From the NCBI RefSeq assembly GCF_902859725.1, contig NZ_CADIJP010000004.1, positions 186,001-250,000 on the forward strand: DNA of 64,000 nt, in the 5' to 3' direction. Origin of the DNA: Achromobacter mucicolens. Its GTDB lineage: Bacteria; Pseudomonadota; Gammaproteobacteria; Burkholderiales; Burkholderiaceae_B. The notes under the pieces are model-generated. The model ran no database searches. It was not told the origin of the DNA and worked only from the letters and a program-made list of their open reading frames with translations. Each line of letters starts with the position of its first letter. Position 1 is the first letter of the stretch. A program made the position numbers and the translations under genes. Below are positions 8,268-18,377 of the stretch, one piece after another.

Positions 8268-10718
8268 TCAGTGCTTCATCACCGGGTCGGTCGAGCCAGG
8301 TTCCGCAGGTTTGGCAACCAGCGGCTCCTTGACGGCTTCTTCCTCGGCCAGGGGCTCGGGCAGACGCTCCAAGGCCAATTCCAGCACCTTGTCGATCCAA
8401 CGGACCGGCACGATCTCAAGGTGGTTCTTGACGTTATCCGGGATCTCCGCCAAGTCCTTGACGTTTTCTTCCGGGATCAGAACCGTCTTGATACCGCCGC
8501 GATGGGCGGCCAGCAGCTTTTCCTTCAGACCGCCGATCGGCAGGACTTCACCACGCAACGTGATCTCGCCCGTCATGGCGACGTCGGCGCGCACCGGAAT
8601 GCGCGACAGCGCCGAGACCATGGCGGTAGTGATCGCAATACCGGCGGACGGACCGTCCTTGGGCGTTGCGCCTTCCGGCACGTGCACGTGCATGTCGTGC
8701 TTTTCAAAGACGCTATCGGCAAAGCCCAGACGGCGAGCCCGCGAACGCACAACCGTGCGCGCCGCCTCGACCGACTCTTTCATCACATCGCCGAGCGAAC
8801 CCGTGCGCTGGATGACGCCCTTGCCGGGCATGTCCGCGACTTCGATCGTCAGCAGGTCGCCGCCGACTTCCGTCCACGCCAGGCCGGTCACCTGACCGAT
8901 CTGGTTTTCCTTTTCTGCCATGCCGAACGCGTAGCGGCGCACACCCAGGTAGTCGCTGAGGTTGTCGGCCGTAACGTTGACCGCCTTGACCTCCGGCGTC
9001 TTGCCCTCGGCCTTGGCGCGATCGCTTTGGGTCAGCAACTGCTTGATGACCTTGCGGCAGATCTTGCCGACTTCGCGCTCGAGCGCACGGACACCGGCTT
9101 CGCGGGTGTAGTAGCGCACGATATCGCGCAGCGCGCTGTCGTCCACGGTCAGCTCGGTATCCTTCACGCCGTTGTTCTTCATCAGCTTGGGCAGCAGATG
9201 GTCGCGGGCGATGTGGATCTTTTCTTCCTCGGTGTAACCCGACAGGCGGATCACTTCCATGCGGTCCAGCAGCGCCGGCGGAATGTTCAGCGTGTTGCTG
9301 GTAGCCACGAACATGACGTCCGACAGATCGAAGTCGACCTCGATGTAGTGGTCCTGGAACGTATGGTTCTGTTCCGGATCCAGCACTTCGAGCAAGGCCG
9401 ACGAGGGATCGCCGCGGAAATCCATGCCCAGCTTGTCGATTTCATCAAGCAGGAACAGGGGATTGCGCACGCCGACCTTCGACATGTTCTGCACGATCTT
9501 GCCGGGCATGGAACCGATGTACGTACGACGGTGGCCGCGGATCTCGGCCTCGTCGCGTACGCCACCCAGGGCCATGCGCACGAACTTGCGGTTCGTGGCC
9601 TTGGCAATCGACTGACCCAGCGAGGTCTTGCCGACGCCCGGAGGGCCGACCAGGCACAGGATCGGCGCCTTCACCTTGTCCACGCGCTGTTGCACGGCAA
9701 GATACTCGAGGATCCGTTCCTTGACCTTTTCGAGACCGTAGTGGTCGTTGTCCAGCACCGTTTCGGCGTTGCTGATCGAGTTGTTGATCTTGCTCTTCTT
9801 TCTCCAGGGGAGATTGATGAGCGTGTCGATGTAGTTGCGCACCACCGTGGCTTCGGCCGACATGGGCGACATGAGCTTGAGCTTCTTGAGCTCGGCATCG
9901 GCTTTCTTGCGCGCCTCTTTGGGCATGTGGGCAGCGATGATCTTCTTTTCAAGCTCTTCGATGTCCGCGCCCTCTTCGCCTTCGCCCAGCTCTTTCTGAA
10001 TGGCCTTGACCTGCTCATTCAGGTAGTAGTCGCGCTGGCTCTTTTCCATCTGCTTCTTCACGCGGCCGCGAATCCGCTTCTCGACCTGAAGGATGTCGAT
10101 TTCGGTTTCGAGTTGCGTGAGCAGACCTTCGAGGCGTTCGGAGGTGCCGGTGATCTCGAGCATCTTCTGCTTCTGCTCGAGCTTCAGGGGAAGATGCGCG
10201 GCGATCGTGTCAGCCAGGCGGCCAGCATCGTCGATGCCAGCCAGCGAGGTGAGGATCTCGGGCGGGATCTTCTTGTTGAGTTTTACGTATTGCTCGAACT
10301 GCGCAACGATGGCGCGGCGCAAGGCTTCGGTTTCGGAGCCCTGCATGGCGTCCGGTTCGATGGGCGACACCTGGCAGGTGAAGTGCGAATCGGCGTCTTC
10401 GATGGAGTTGATGCGGGCGCGCTGCGTACCCTCGACCAGCACCTTTACGGTGCCGTCAGGCAGCTTGAGCATCTGCAGGATGCCGGCGACGCAGCCGATC
10501 TCGTAGACGTCTTCAGGCGTGGGGTCATCTTTGCCGGCGGACTTTTGGGCCACCAGCATGATGCTTTTGCCCGCTTCCATCGCGACCTCGAGCGCGCGGA
10601 TGGAGCGCGGTCGGCCGACGAACAGCGGGATGACCATGTGCGGGAACACTACGACATCGCGCAGCGGCAGCAGGGGAAGGTCGATCGGGTCGGAAGGCAG
10701 GGTCTGGCTGGCAGACAT
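8268..10718 (-). CDS. lon: ATP-dependent protease Lon
   Basis: Cytoplasmic AAA+ serine protease (816 residues) that removes misfolded and regulatory proteins. Domains in order: N-terminal substrate-binding LON domain ([20 protein letters not shown]), coiled-coil region, AAA+ module with Walker [10 protein letters not shown], and the C-terminal protease domain with catalytic S691 in PKDGPSAG. The ATG at 10718 is preferred because GAGGAA lies seven bases upstream; another in-frame ATG is 42 bases further up. A sigma32-like promoter lies about 80 bases upstream. Genes tig, clpP and clpX come just before it, a common order. Confidence 0.97.
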   Translation of the reverse strand: MSASQTLPSDPIDLPLLPLRDVVVFPHMVIPLFVGRPRSIRALEVAMEAGKSIMLVAQKSAGKDDPTPEDVYEIGCVAGILQMLKLPDGTVKVLVEGTQRARINSIEDADSHFTCQVSPIEPDAMQGSETEALRRAIVAQFEQYVKLNKKIPPEILTSLAGIDDAGRLADTIAAHLPLKLEQKQKMLEITGTSERLEGLLTQLETEIDILQVEKRIRGRVKKQMEKSQRDYYLNEQVKAIQKELGEGEEGADIEELEKKIIAAHMPKEARKKADAELKKLKLMSPMSAEATVVRNYIDTLINLPWRKKSKINNSISNAETVLDNDHYGLEKVKERILEYLAVQQRVDKVKAPILCLVGPPGVGKTSLGQSIAKATNRKFVRMALGGVRDEAEIRGHRRTYIGSMPGKIVQNMSKVGVRNPLFLLDEIDKLGMDFRGDPSSALLEVLDPEQNHTFQDHYIEVDFDLSDVMFVATSNTLNIPPALLDRMEVIRLSGYTEEEKIHIARDHLLPKLMKNNGVKDTELTVDDSALRDIVRYYTREAGVRALEREVGKICRKVIKQLLTQSDRAKAEGKTPEVKAVNVTADNLSDYLGVRRYAFGMAEKENQIGQVTGLAWTEVGGDLLTIEVADMPGKGVIQRTGSLGDVMKESVEAARTVVRSRARRLGFADSVFEKHDMHVHVPEGATPKDGPSAGIAITTAMVSALSRIPVRADVAMTGEITLRGEVLPIGGLKEKLLAAHRGGIKTVLIPEENVKDLAEIPDNVKNHLEIVPVRWIDKVLELALERLPEPLAEEEAVKEPLVAKPAEPGSTDPVMKH

Positions 10719-10797
10719 ATGAGGTTCCTCGGTATGACTCGGCGTATGGGGACGGGGCACCCGGGTAATACCCGAGCAAACTCGTCAATTACGTCTG

Positions 10798-10825
10798 TTA
10801 TGGGAACAATAGCCGAAAATTCAAG
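10798..10825 (-). promoter_or_regulatory. Predicted sigma32 (heat-shock) promoter of lon
   Basis: On the minus strand CTTGAA (10825-10820) and CCCATAA (10804-10798) are separated by 15 bases, close to the RpoH consensus CTTGAAA-N(11-16)-CCCATNT. It is about 80 bases before the lon start. Motif seen directly; sigma32 use is inferred. Confidence 0.7.
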
Positions 10826-10940
10826 ATCTCGGCCGCCTGGATCACCAAAAGGCCCCAAAAAGGCCCTGGAACCGCCTTCAGTATGCGGCCATGACGGGCG
10901 GCTGAAAAGTGCGATCGGGGATGTAGGCGCGCCCTAGGTA

Positions 10941-10970
10941 AAAAAACCCGTTACGAGAACGGGCTTTTTT
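10941..10970 (-). terminator. Terminator of clpX
   Basis: Stem CCCGTT/AACGGG with a five-base loop and runs of A and T on both sides, just after the clpX stop. It separates the tig-clpP-clpX unit from the lon promoter. Confidence 0.85.
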
Positions 10971-10976
10971 GAAATA

Positions 10977-12275
10977 TCAGGCGGCGGCGTCGCGGACTTC
11001 TCCGCGCTCCGGCTTCTCTGGCGCGGCATTTTCATCCGCGTAGATCAGCAGGGGCTTGCCCTCGCCTTCGATGGCGTTTTCGTCGAGGACCACGCGCTTG
11101 ACGTTGCCCTGGGAAGGCAGGTCATACATGGTGTCGAGCAGCGCCTGTTCGATGATGGAACGCAGGCCGCGGGCCCCCGTCTTGCGGCGCAGCGCCTTGC
11201 GGGCGATGGCCTTGAGCGCAGCCGGACGCACGTCGAGCTCGGCGCCTTCCATGGCGAACAGCTTCTGGAACTGCTTGAGCAAGGCGTTCTTGGGTTCGGT
11301 CAGGATCTGGACCAGTGCGGCTTCGTCCAGCTCGTCCAGCGTCGCGACCACGGGCAGACGGCCGACCAGTTCGGGAATGAGACCGAACTTGATGAGATCT
11401 TCGGGTTCCACTTCGGAGAAGAGTTCGCCCACGCCGCGTTCGGACTTGGCACGTACCGACGCCGAAAAGCCGATACCCGACTTTTCAGTACGGTCACGGA
11501 TGACCTTTTCCAGCCCGTCGAAGGCGCCGCCGACGATGAACAGGATGTTCGTGGTGTCGACCTGGACGAAGTCCTGGTTCGGATGCTTGCGGCCGCCCTG
11601 CGGGGGAACCGACGCCACCGTGCCTTCGATCAGCTTGAGCAGGGCCTGTTGCACGCCCTCGCCCGACACGTCGCGCGTGATGGACGGGTTGTCGGACTTG
11701 CGCGAGATCTTGTCGATCTCGTCGATGTAGATGATGGCGCGCTGGGCCTTTTCGACTTCATAGTTGCAGTTCTGCAGCAACTTCTGAATGATGTTTTCGA
11801 CGTCTTCACCCACGTAGCCCGCTTCGGTCAGCGTGGTGGCGTCGGCCATGACGAAAGGCACGTTCAGCATGCGAGCCAGCGTCTGGGCCAGAAGCGTCTT
11901 GCCGGAGCCGGTGGGCCCGATCAGCATGATGTTGCTCTTGGAGAGCTCGACTTCGTCGCCCTTGATCTCGCCGTGGCGAATGCGCTTGTAGTGGTTGTAG
12001 ACGGCCACGGCCAGCATGCGCTTGGGCGACGTTTGCCCAATGACGTACTGGTCGAGGAAAGTCTTGATTTCAGCCGGAGTGGGCAGCTCGGAACGAATCG
12101 CCGCGCGCGCGGTGGCCTGCGCCTCTTCGCGGATGATGTCGTTGCACAAGTCGATGCATTCATCGCAGATGAATACCGACGGACCCGCGATCAGCTTGCG
12201 GACTTCGTGCTGGCTTTTATTGCAAAACGAGCAATGCAGCACCTTAGCGTCTGCCGATCCCTTTTTTTCAGGCAT
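10977..12275 (-). CDS. clpX: ClpXP unfoldase subunit ClpX
   Basis: AAA+ unfoldase of 432 residues that feeds tagged proteins to ClpP. The N-terminal zinc-binding domain is visible as CSFC near residue 15 and CDEC near 38; Walker A is GPTGSGKTL, Walker B is YIDEIDKI, and the pore-region motif GRKHPNQDF follows. An IGF-type loop for docking on ClpP appears as GIGFSASV. The start at 12275 gives [15 protein letters not shown]. It lies 102 bases after clpP and is followed by a terminator. Confidence 0.97.
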   Translation of the reverse strand: MPEKKGSADAKVLHCSFCNKSQHEVRKLIAGPSVFICDECIDLCNDIIREEAQATARAAIRSELPTPAEIKTFLDQYVIGQTSPKRMLAVAVYNHYKRIRHGEIKGDEVELSKSNIMLIGPTGSGKTLLAQTLARMLNVPFVMADATTLTEAGYVGEDVENIIQKLLQNCNYEVEKAQRAIIYIDEIDKISRKSDNPSITRDVSGEGVQQALLKLIEGTVASVPPQGGRKHPNQDFVQVDTTNILFIVGGAFDGLEKVIRDRTEKSGIGFSASVRAKSERGVGELFSEVEPEDLIKFGLIPELVGRLPVVATLDELDEAALVQILTEPKNALLKQFQKLFAMEGAELDVRPAALKAIARKALRRKTGARGLRSIIEQALLDTMYDLPSQGNVKRVVLDENAIEGEGKPLLIYADENAAPEKPERGEVRDAAA

Positions 12276-12377
12276 ATTTCTTTCGTATCTCAGGTAAAGA
12301 TGCGCCAGGCCGGGTACATGGCCTAGCGCATGCGCTTACTCAAACATGATGGCAGCGGGTCTGGATCAACCGGGAAG

Positions 12378-13031
12378 TCAGCCTTCGGACCGGGAGGCCA
12401 TGACCTTGTCCACCAGTCCATACGATACCGCATCTTCGGCCGACATGAAGTTGTCACGTTCCGTATCCAGCTCGATGCGCTCCATGCTTTGCCCGGTGTT
12501 TTGGGCCAGGATGCGGTTCAAGCGCTCGCGCAGGTCCAGGATTTCGCGAGCCTGGATCTGGATGTCGGAGGCCTGCCCTTGGGCGCCGCCCGAGGGCTGG
12601 TGAATCATGATGCGCGAGTTGGGCAGGGTGAAACGCTTGCCCTTCTTGCCAGCCGCCAAGAGGAACGCGCCCATGCTGGCCGCAAGGCCGGTACACAGGG
12701 TGGACACGTCCGGCTTGACGAACTGCATGGTGTCATAAATGGCCATTCCCGCGTACACCGACCCGCCGGGCGAGTTGATGTACAGGGAAATGTCCTTGTC
12801 AGGATTCTCCGATTCCAGGAACAGCAACTGAGCCACGACCAGGTTGGCCGTGGCGTCGTTCACCGGCCCCACCAGGAAAATGAGCCGTTCGCGGAGCAGA
12901 CGCGAATAGATGTCGTAGGCGCGCTCGCCGCGCCCCGACTGCTCGATCACCATGGGAATGTAGCCCAGGCCGGTGGGGGTCACCGAAGACCCGCCATTCA
13001 TTGCCGCATAGAAATCGGTGAATCTCTGCAT
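12378..13031 (-). CDS. clpP: ATP-dependent Clp protease proteolytic subunit
   Basis: Serine peptidase (217 residues from the first ATG) forming the tetradecameric chamber of ClpXP. Catalytic S119 is in [10 protein letters not shown]144 in MIHQPSGG, and the aspartate is in the [11 protein letters not shown] segment near residue 190. The N-terminus probably includes a short propeptide; an internal ATG at codon 11 is an alternative start. It begins four bases after the tig stop, so the two are cotranscribed, and clpX follows. Confidence 0.97.
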   Translation of the reverse strand: MQRFTDFYAAMNGGSSVTPTGLGYIPMVIEQSGRGERAYDIYSRLLRERLIFLVGPVNDATANLVVAQLLFLESENPDKDISLYINSPGGSVYAGMAIYDTMQFVKPDVSTLCTGLAASMGAFLLAAGKKGKRFTLPNSRIMIHQPSGGAQGQASDIQIQAREILDLRERLNRILAQNTGQSMERIELDTERDNFMSAEDAVSYGLVDKVMASRSEG

Positions 13032-13035
13032 AGTG

Positions 13036-14346
13036 TTACGCCATCCCCATCAACTGATCGAAAGGCACCTTTTCGTCGGTGACCTTGGCCTTTTCCAACA
13101 CGTGCGCGACGACGTTGTCTTCCAGCACGATAGCCTCGATTTCAGCACGACGCTGGCGGTCTGCCAGGTAATAGCTGACAACCTGGGCGGGTTGTTCGTA
13201 GTTCTGGGCGAATTCTTCGATGCGCGCGCGGACCTGTTCCGGCTTGGCTTGCAGCTGAGCTTGCTTGACCAGTTCGGAGACGAGCAGGCCGAGGCGGACA
13301 CGGCGCTCGGATTCGGTCGAGAAGGCTTCGGCCGGAATCGGCACGGATTCGGCATTGGGCACGCCGCGCTGCTTCAGTTCTTCGCGGGCAGCCGAGATAC
13401 GGCCTTGCACGTCGTTGTCGACCAGCGCCTTCGGCACGTCGAACTTGCCGGCTTCGACCAGGGCGTCCATGACGCTGGACTTGGTGCGGCCTTGCGAACG
13501 GACCTTCACTTCGCGCTCGATATTGCTGCGGATGTCGGCCTTGAGCTTTTCGACGTCGCCTTCGGCTTGGCCGAGCGACTTGGCGAATTCGCTGTTCAGT
13601 TCGGGCAGGACGCCTTCAGCCACTTCCTTGATGGTGATGGTGAATTCGGCGGTCTTGCCGGCAACTTCCACGCCTTGGTAGTCATCGGGGAACTTGAGCT
13701 GGAAAACCTTGGTTTCGCCAGCCTTCAGACCACGCGCGGCTTCTTCAAATTCCGGCAGCATGCGGCCTTGGCCGAGCACGAACGGGAAGTCTTCGGCCTT
13801 GCCGCCTTCGAACGGCACGCCGTCGATGGTGCCGGCAAAGTCCAGCGTCACGCGATCGCCATCGGCGCTGGCGCGGCCTTCACGGGCTTCGAACGTGGCG
13901 CGTTGCTTGCGCAGCACGTCCAGCGTCTGCTGAACTTCAGCATCGGTGACGGCGGTTTCGTAGCGGGTGACGGCCAGGGCGGACAGGTCCGGCACGGCGA
14001 CTTCCGGGTAGACCTCGAACGTGGCGGTGAACGCCAGCGTGTCGTCGGAAACGCCTTCCGTCTTGGGCTCGAGGTTCGGGGCGCCAGCGACGCGCAGCTT
14101 GGCGCCGTCGATGGCTTGTTCAAAGGCACGGCCAACTTGGCTATTGATCACGTCGTAGCGGATGCTGGGACCATGGCTGCGCTCGAGCATGGCGAGCGGC
14201 GCCTTGCCCGGACGGAAGCCGGGGACCTTGGCGGTCCGAGCCACGCGCTTCAATTGCGCCTGGACTTCCTTTTCGACGTCGGCCACCGAGACGGCCAGAT
14301 CAACACGGCGCTCCAGGCCGGAGAGGGTTTCAACCACAGGCTGCAT
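13036..14346 (-). CDS. tig: Trigger factor, ribosome-associated chaperone and prolyl isomerase
   Basis: Chaperone of 436 residues that binds ribosomal protein L23 and nascent chains. The ribosome-binding signature appears as GFRPGKAPL near residues 45-53, followed by an FKBP-type isomerase domain (residues about 155-240, [19 protein letters not shown]) and the C-terminal helical arms. The ATG at 14346 gives [14 protein letters not shown]; the longer open frame upstream runs through the promoter region. It heads the tig-clpP-clpX unit. Confidence 0.96.
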   Translation of the reverse strand: MQPVVETLSGLERRVDLAVSVADVEKEVQAQLKRVARTAKVPGFRPGKAPLAMLERSHGPSIRYDVINSQVGRAFEQAIDGAKLRVAGAPNLEPKTEGVSDDTLAFTATFEVYPEVAVPDLSALAVTRYETAVTDAEVQQTLDVLRKQRATFEAREGRASADGDRVTLDFAGTIDGVPFEGGKAEDFPFVLGQGRMLPEFEEAARGLKAGETKVFQLKFPDDYQGVEVAGKTAEFTITIKEVAEGVLPELNSEFAKSLGQAEGDVEKLKADIRSNIEREVKVRSQGRTKSSVMDALVEAGKFDVPKALVDNDVQGRISAAREELKQRGVPNAESVPIPAEAFSTESERRVRLGLLVSELVKQAQLQAKPEQVRARIEEFAQNYEQPAQVVSYYLADRQRRAEIEAIVLEDNVVAHVLEKAKVTDEKVPFDQLMGMA

Positions 14347-14395
14347 TAAAAGACCTATTTTCCGAGAGATGAGATTACGGGCGGATAAACGCGGC

Positions 14396-14401
14396 ATTTT
14401 A
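14396..14401 (-). promoter_or_regulatory. Candidate -10 element of the tig promoter
   Basis: TAAAAT on the minus strand, 50 bases before the tig start and preceded by the small palindrome TTCCGGAA. No convincing -35 is seen at 16-18 bases, so this is a weak call. Confidence 0.35.
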
Positions 14402-14429
14402 CCGGAAACTTCCGGAACCCTGACGCAAA

Positions 14430-14468
14430 GGGGCGCGAGCCCCGGATTTGCCCGGATGCTCGCGCCCC
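14430..14468 (-). terminator. Long GC stem-loop after the M48 protease gene
   Basis: GGGGCGCGAGC and its exact complement GCTCGCGCCCC form an 11-bp stem with a 17-base loop. The T-run after it is short (CTTTG), so termination is plausible but not certain. Confidence 0.5.
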
Positions 14469-14510
14469 GTTTATCGCCCAAAAAGCGAGGATCGACGCCT
14501 GGCTGAGAGG

Positions 14511-15266
14511 TTACTTGGCCTTGGCGATGCGGTCTTCGATGTGCTGCGCGCGCTTGGTCGAGGACGGGTGGGAGCTCATCATATCGCTCTTGCCGCCATC
14601 CAGCTCGGCCAGCTTCTGGAACGCGGTCACAAGGCCACGCGTATTCTGCTTCTTGGACTGCAGCAGGTCGAACGAATAATCGTCCGCCGCGCTTTCCTGC
14701 GATTGCGAGAACTGCGCATTGATGAACTTCTCGGTCAGGTCGCCCAGTTGCGAGGAGCTCAGTTGAGACACGGTCGCGCCGCCCGCCGCGCCAGCCGCGT
14801 CACGCGCAGCCGACACCGTGTAGGCGGTCTGCATTGCCTTCTTGGTGTGGCCCAGCGCCACGTGACCGATTTCGTGGCCGACCACGCCCATCACTTCGTC
14901 GTCCGTCATCATATCCATGAGGCCGCTATAGACGCGGATGCAGCCGTTGGCCATTGCCCAGGCGTTCACGTCCTTGGTGACATAGACCTTGTAGCTGGCT
15001 TTCTGGCCATTGACCGTGCCGCCCAGCGCCTTTGCGATCTTCTGCAGACGAGCGTCGTATTTGCTGCCCGGCGCGGCGATCTTTTCCTGCGAATCGCTCT
15101 GTGCGCATGCCTTGTCCGACAGGGTCTTGATCTCGGCATCGCTCAGCGTGGCCGCCTGGACAACCTTGGCGCCGGCGCCGACGAGCCCACCGATATCCAA
15201 CGCATGTGCGGCCGAGTAAGGGGCGAGCGCAATGGCCAACGCGGCGACGGTGTAGCGGATCTTCAT
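14511..15266 (-). CDS. M48 family metalloprotease, exported
   Basis: Zinc protease of 251 residues resembling periplasmic or membrane-attached LoiP/YcaL-type enzymes. A signal peptide covers about residues 1-22 (MKIRYTVAALAIALAPYSAAHA). The zinc motif HEIGHVALGH lies near residue 130 and the downstream ligand glutamate is probably in QESAADDY. There is no lipobox cysteine at the signal peptide end, unlike LoiP, so it is probably soluble in the periplasm. It stands alone between a stem-loop and a divergent gap. A role in outer-membrane protein quality control is inferred from the family only. Confidence 0.88.
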   Translation of the reverse strand: MKIRYTVAALAIALAPYSAAHALDIGGLVGAGAKVVQAATLSDAEIKTLSDKACAQSDSQEKIAAPGSKYDARLQKIAKALGGTVNGQKASYKVYVTKDVNAWAMANGCIRVYSGLMDMMTDDEVMGVVGHEIGHVALGHTKKAMQTAYTVSAARDAAGAAGGATVSQLSSSQLGDLTEKFINAQFSQSQESAADDYSFDLLQSKKQNTRGLVTAFQKLAELDGGKSDMMSSHPSSTKRAQHIEDRIAKAK

Positions 15267-15524
15267 GGGAACAAACTCCTATTGACTTGTTCTATGCAAA
15301 CGAGGCGGCAATTCTATATACGGCTCCAGCTTTCGACGTATTTCGGCACAGAGTTTCGCAAATGCGAATTTCGCTTACCAAAAAGCCGAGCGCCTCGAAG
15401 GACGCCATGCTAGGCATCCGAGCACCGGCAAGCCGCCGGTTGAAAGAGATGTCCGCTGTCTCATGGCGTTGATAGAATTGCCGCCGCGCATTTTTTCGCA
15501 AAACCACAACGGCTCGCACCCATC

Positions 15525-16070
15525 ATGATCCCGAATCCCCCTCCTCGCCTCGGGCTGCTGCCCAATCTCATCTTCAGTTCGCGCTGGTTGCAGCTTCCGC
15601 TTTACCTGGGACTTATCGTCGCGCAGGGCGTATACGTCATGCTGTTCCTCAAGGAACTGTGGCACCTCGTCACCCACGCCACCAGCTTCGGCGAAATGGA
15701 GATCATGCTGATCGTGCTGGGTCTGATCGACGTGGTCATGATCTCCAACCTGCTGGTGATGGTGATCGTTGGCGGCTACGAGACGTTCGTGTCGCGCCTG
15801 CGCCTGCAGAACCATCCCGATCAACCGGAATGGCTGAGCCACGTCAACGCCAGCGTCCTGAAAGTGAAGCTGGCCATGGCCATCATCGGCATCTCGTCAA
15901 TCCACCTGCTGCGCACCTTCATCGAAGCAGGCACCATCGGCACGCCGAATGCGCGCTTCACCGAAGCCGGCGTGATGTGGCAGACCATCATCCACGCCAT
16001 CTTCATTCTTTCGGCGCTGGGGATCGCATTGGTGGACAAGCTCTCGACCGGCAGCAACGCCAAGCACTGA
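15525..16070 (+). CDS. UPF0114 (YqhA) family inner membrane protein
   Basis: Membrane protein of 181 residues matching the YqhA/UPF0114 family in length and in the central [22 protein letters not shown] segment. Hydrophobic stretches lie near residues 20-45, 60-85, 115-135 and 145-170, suggesting four helices. The cytoplasmic loop [14 protein letters not shown] is conserved in the family. The function of the family is unknown; distant similarity to ion-channel components has been discussed. It is monocistronic with a strong terminator. Confidence 0.85.
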   Translation: MIPNPPPRLGLLPNLIFSSRWLQLPLYLGLIVAQGVYVMLFLKELWHLVTHATSFGEMEIMLIVLGLIDVVMISNLLVMVIVGGYETFVSRLRLQNHPDQPEWLSHVNASVLKVKLAMAIIGISSIHLLRTFIEAGTIGTPNARFTEAGVMWQTIIHAIFILSALGIALVDKLSTGSNAKH

Positions 16071-16080
16071 GCGCCCACAC

Positions 16081-16117
16081 AAAAAAACCCCCACGCTACA
16101 AACGTGGGGGCTTTTTT
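16081..16117 (+). terminator. Bidirectional terminator between the YqhA-like gene and a cold-shock gene
   Basis: Eight-base stem CCCCCACG/CGTGGGGG with a seven-base loop, flanked by A7 and T6. The two flanking genes converge on it, so it probably ends both. Confidence 0.9.
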
Positions 16118-16161
16118 ATGGATAGAACACCGGGCGCACCCGGCGCGCTACCCGATAGGTC

Positions 16162-16368
16162 TCAGGCCGCTACCTTGATGTTCTTGGCGCTGGGGCCCTT
16201 GGGGCCGGTTCCAACGTCGAAAGTGACCCGCTGGTTTTCCTGCAGTGACTTATAGCCTTCGCTGCGGATTTCGGAGTAGTGAGCGAAAAGATCCTTGCTG
16301 CCGTCGTCGGGCATGATGAAGCCATAACCCTTTTCGGCGTTGAACCACTTGACGATGCCGGTTGCCAT
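16162..16368 (-). CDS. Cold-shock domain protein (CspA family), first copy
   Basis: Single cold-shock domain of 68 residues that binds single-stranded RNA and DNA and melts mRNA structure. RNP1 is KGYGFI near residues 13-18 and RNP2 is DLFAHYS near 27-33. The start at 16368 gives [15 protein letters not shown] candidate sigma70 promoter lies 140 bases upstream, leaving a long leader as in cold-inducible csp genes. A paralogue lies 1.2 kb away on the same strand. Whether this copy is cold-induced or constitutive cannot be told. Confidence 0.95.
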   Translation of the reverse strand: MATGIVKWFNAEKGYGFIMPDDGSKDLFAHYSEIRSEGYKSLQENQRVTFDVGTGPKGPSAKNIKVAA

Positions 16369-16689
16369 GGGATGTCCTTGACCTAAAAAGCGATTGCTCG
16401 CGGGACGCCAGATCTTCAAGGATGGGAGAGGATAGCAACCGCGGCACCACTGACGGCGACCAAGGAGAACGCAGACCGCGTCGCTTGAGAATCTCGCTGA
16501 AACCAGTTTATTGGCGAATCTGGAAAAACGTCAAATGTCCTAAAGGCCTGTTTTTGATCCCGAAAACGGGCCCTACACCCGCTAAAAAGCGCAAGCCAAG
16601 CCGCTGGGCGGGTTGAACATTTTCAACTTGCCACGCTCCGATACACGTGGAAACTGACACACCGGGCTCGCCTCGCGAGGTTCCGCGCC
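16369..16689 (-). other. 320-base gap holding the csp promoter and long 5' leader
   Basis: About 130 bases would form the untranslated leader of the cold-shock mRNA. The remainder, up to the DUF924 stop, holds nothing I can identify beyond short GC stems such as CCCGCTAAAAAGCG and no gene in any frame with convincing codon use. Confidence 0.5.
16506..16534 (-). promoter_or_regulatory. Candidate sigma70 promoter of the first csp gene
   Basis: On the minus strand TTGACG (16534-16529) and ATAAAC (16511-16506) are 17 bases apart. The predicted start of transcription leaves a leader of about 130 bases. Confidence 0.5.
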
Positions 16690-17253
16690 CTACCCGGCGA
16701 ATCCGCCGGATTCCAGAAACTCCCGTTCTGCCTGGCTCGTCTGCCGTCCCAACGCCGCGTTGCGATGCGGGAAGCGTCCGAAGCGCTTGATGATGTCGCG
16801 ATGCAGGACGGCCCATTTCACGGCTTCCGCACCCAACGGTTCCATCAGGGCGACAGCGCGGTTCTGCGCAGCCAGGCTCTCGGCGTGCTCGAACGGCATG
16901 TAGAAGAACTGGCGCAGCGACGCATCGACTTCCAGATCATGGCCCGCGGCGATCGCGCGTTCCGCAAAATGCAGCGCCAGCGCGTCGGTGGCGAACATAT
17001 GCGCGGTGTCCCGGTAGGCATTGCGGGGAAACTGGTCCAGCAGGATCATCAGCGCGATCGCGCCCGAGGGGTCATCCAGCCAGGAATCGAGCCGGCGCGC
17101 GGCTGCTGCCATATGCGCCTCTTCGAAGCGCTCGCGAAAGCTGGCGTCGAACTGTGCGTTCTTGCTGAACCATTGGGGTGGCCCGGCGTGCAGCCAGAAG
17201 GCGACCACATCCTGAGGTTTCGTGACAAACGGCGTGGGGGTGGTTGCGGTCAT
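16690..17253 (-). CDS. DUF924 family protein
   Basis: Protein of 187 residues of the DUF924 family. Conserved family blocks seen are VVAFWLHAGPPQWFSKNAQFD at the N-terminus, LILDQFPRN-like MILLDQFPRNAYR in the middle, FFYMPFEHAE, and HRDIIKRFGRFPHRN near the C-terminus. The structure of the family is a TPR-like helical fold; the biochemical function is unknown. The ATG at 17253 is chosen because the family sequence begins shortly after it; an upstream in-frame ATG would add 26 residues with no homology pattern. It lies between two csp genes. Confidence 0.85.
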   Translation of the reverse strand: MTATTPTPFVTKPQDVVAFWLHAGPPQWFSKNAQFDASFRERFEEAHMAAAARRLDSWLDDPSGAIALMILLDQFPRNAYRDTAHMFATDALALHFAERAIAAGHDLEVDASLRQFFYMPFEHAESLAAQNRAVALMEPLGAEAVKWAVLHRDIIKRFGRFPHRNAALGRQTSQAEREFLESGGFAG

Positions 17254-17344
17254 GGCGATGCGTGCGTAAGGGTGAGCGCGCCGCCATTCCCAAAGAATGG
17301 GTAGCGCGACGGAAAATAAGCCGCCCAGCATAACGCGCAGAAAA

Positions 17345-17370
17345 CAAAAAAGGCCCCACTAGGGGGCCTT
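17345..17370 (-). terminator. Terminator of the second csp gene
   Basis: Stem AAGGCCCC/GGGGCCTT with a five-base loop, followed on the minus strand by T6. It is just after the csp stop. Confidence 0.88.
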
Positions 17371-17389
17371 CTTGCGAAAATTCAGAGCC

Positions 17390-17593
17390 TTACAGGACCT
17401 GGATCTTCGTGGCTTGCGGGCCCTTGGGGCCATTGGCCGTCACAAAGCTGACGCGCTGGTTCTCTTCCAGAGACTTGAAGCCCGAGCCCTGAATTTCGGA
17501 GAAGTGAGCGAACAGATCCTTGCCACCCGCTTCCGGGGTGATGAAGCCATAACCCTTTTCCGAATTGAACCACTTAACGACGCCGGTTTCCAT
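17390..17593 (-). CDS. Cold-shock domain protein (CspA family), second copy
   Basis: Single cold-shock domain of 67 residues with RNP1 KGYGFI and RNP2 DLFAHFS. It begins [16 protein letters not shown] and differs from the neighbour at 16162 at several surface positions, so the pair is not a recent duplication. Start at 17593 is the family start. Upstream is an unusually AT-rich 370-base gap, which probably contains its promoter and a structured leader. Confidence 0.95.
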   Translation of the reverse strand: METGVVKWFNSEKGYGFITPEAGGKDLFAHFSEIQGSGFKSLEENQRVSFVTANGPKGPQATKIQVL

Positions 17594-17964
17594 ACTGTAT
17601 TTCCTAGAGATAATGGGCAAATGCCCGGAGGTCACGAATCAATCAAGGAGGGGACAGTAGAACAATAACGCTGAGCCGGAAAAGGCACCGCACTGATCGA
17701 AAATCGCAACGCTTGTGATCGTGTGCCGACACTATCGTTATATTCCCCTCACAAGTCAACATAATCCTAAAAAACACGTGCCAATAATGCAACAAAGAGA
17801 AACTGCGCAGTTATTCTGCACGTTTTTAAAGGGTAAACGAGTCCCTGCATAGGTGTTAACACCCATACATCATAAAAAAACAAACAAGGCTTATATAAAT
17901 GCCATCAAAAGCGCGTACGACCTGCAATACGCCGTTCGGATGGCACTATGGTTTGCCGCCAGGC
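17594..17964. other. AT-rich 371-base intergenic island
   Basis: This gap is clearly richer in A and T than the rest of the window, with A7 at 17874-17880, several TATA-like strings (TATAAC on the minus strand near 17735, TATATAAAT near 17892) and a perfect 12-bp palindrome. No open frame in it has convincing codon use. It should hold the promoter and leader of the csp gene at 17390 and the 3' end of the gene at 17965's neighbour; an unannotated small RNA is possible but not shown. Confidence 0.5.
17852..17863. repeat. Perfect 12-bp palindrome GGTGTTAACACC
   Basis: GGTGTTAACACC is its own complement, and the flanking AT and AT bases extend the dyad with one mismatch. It sits in the AT-rich island between csp and a small unknown gene and resembles an operator for a dimeric regulator. 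No known family motif is recognised. Confidence 0.6.
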
Positions 17965-18285
17965 TTACTCGTCGATAGGTAAACCCAACAAGTCGAGCGC
18001 CGCGCCAAAAGCATCGGGGCCCGAGCAAAGGAAAACCGCCACGTCGCCGGGGTTCATATTTTCCAGCACTTGGTCGATCTGTTCTTGAGCATTATCAACA
18101 TTGTCGACATTGGCGGCGTGTATATCCGCTCCGGCATCGACTTTTTCGCGAGGCACGATGTCTGCGATTGCATTGAGATCATCCACGCCCATGACGACAT
18201 AAGCGCTGATGCTCTCGCCGTCCAGGGTGGTGTGCAGCTCGACGCCGCCCGCTACGTCGGCAACGTGCCGACTGAGTATTTCCAT
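17965..18285 (-). CDS. Hypothetical acidic protein, 106 residues
   Basis: Not recognised. The protein begins MEILSRHVADVAGGVEL and is acidic, with a valine/aspartate-rich middle (IVPREKVDAGADIHAANVDN) and a C-terminus ending LGLPIDE. There is no signal peptide or membrane segment. The ATG at 18285 is preferred because AAGGA is eight bases upstream; the ATG six bases earlier touches the ribosome site. Codon use matches neighbours, so it is probably real. It is flanked by the AT-rich island downstream. Confidence 0.7.
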   Translation of the reverse strand: MEILSRHVADVAGGVELHTTLDGESISAYVVMGVDDLNAIADIVPREKVDAGADIHAANVDNVDNAQEQIDQVLENMNPGDVAVFLCSGPDAFGAALDLLGLPIDE

Positions 18286-18377
18286 TTCCATCTTCCTTGA
18301 TTTGCGGGCTGAACCCGCCTGGGCACGCACCTCACAGGTGCACACGCACGCCCAGGCGCGACTATAACAGCCTTAGG

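Noticed and set aside
8271-10937. A very long open frame (about 888 codons) on the plus strand opposite lon
   Set aside because: It mirrors the lon codon pattern; high GC leaves few stops in the antisense frame. Its translation is rich in His, Gln, Arg and Val without any domain, and lon on the other strand is certain.
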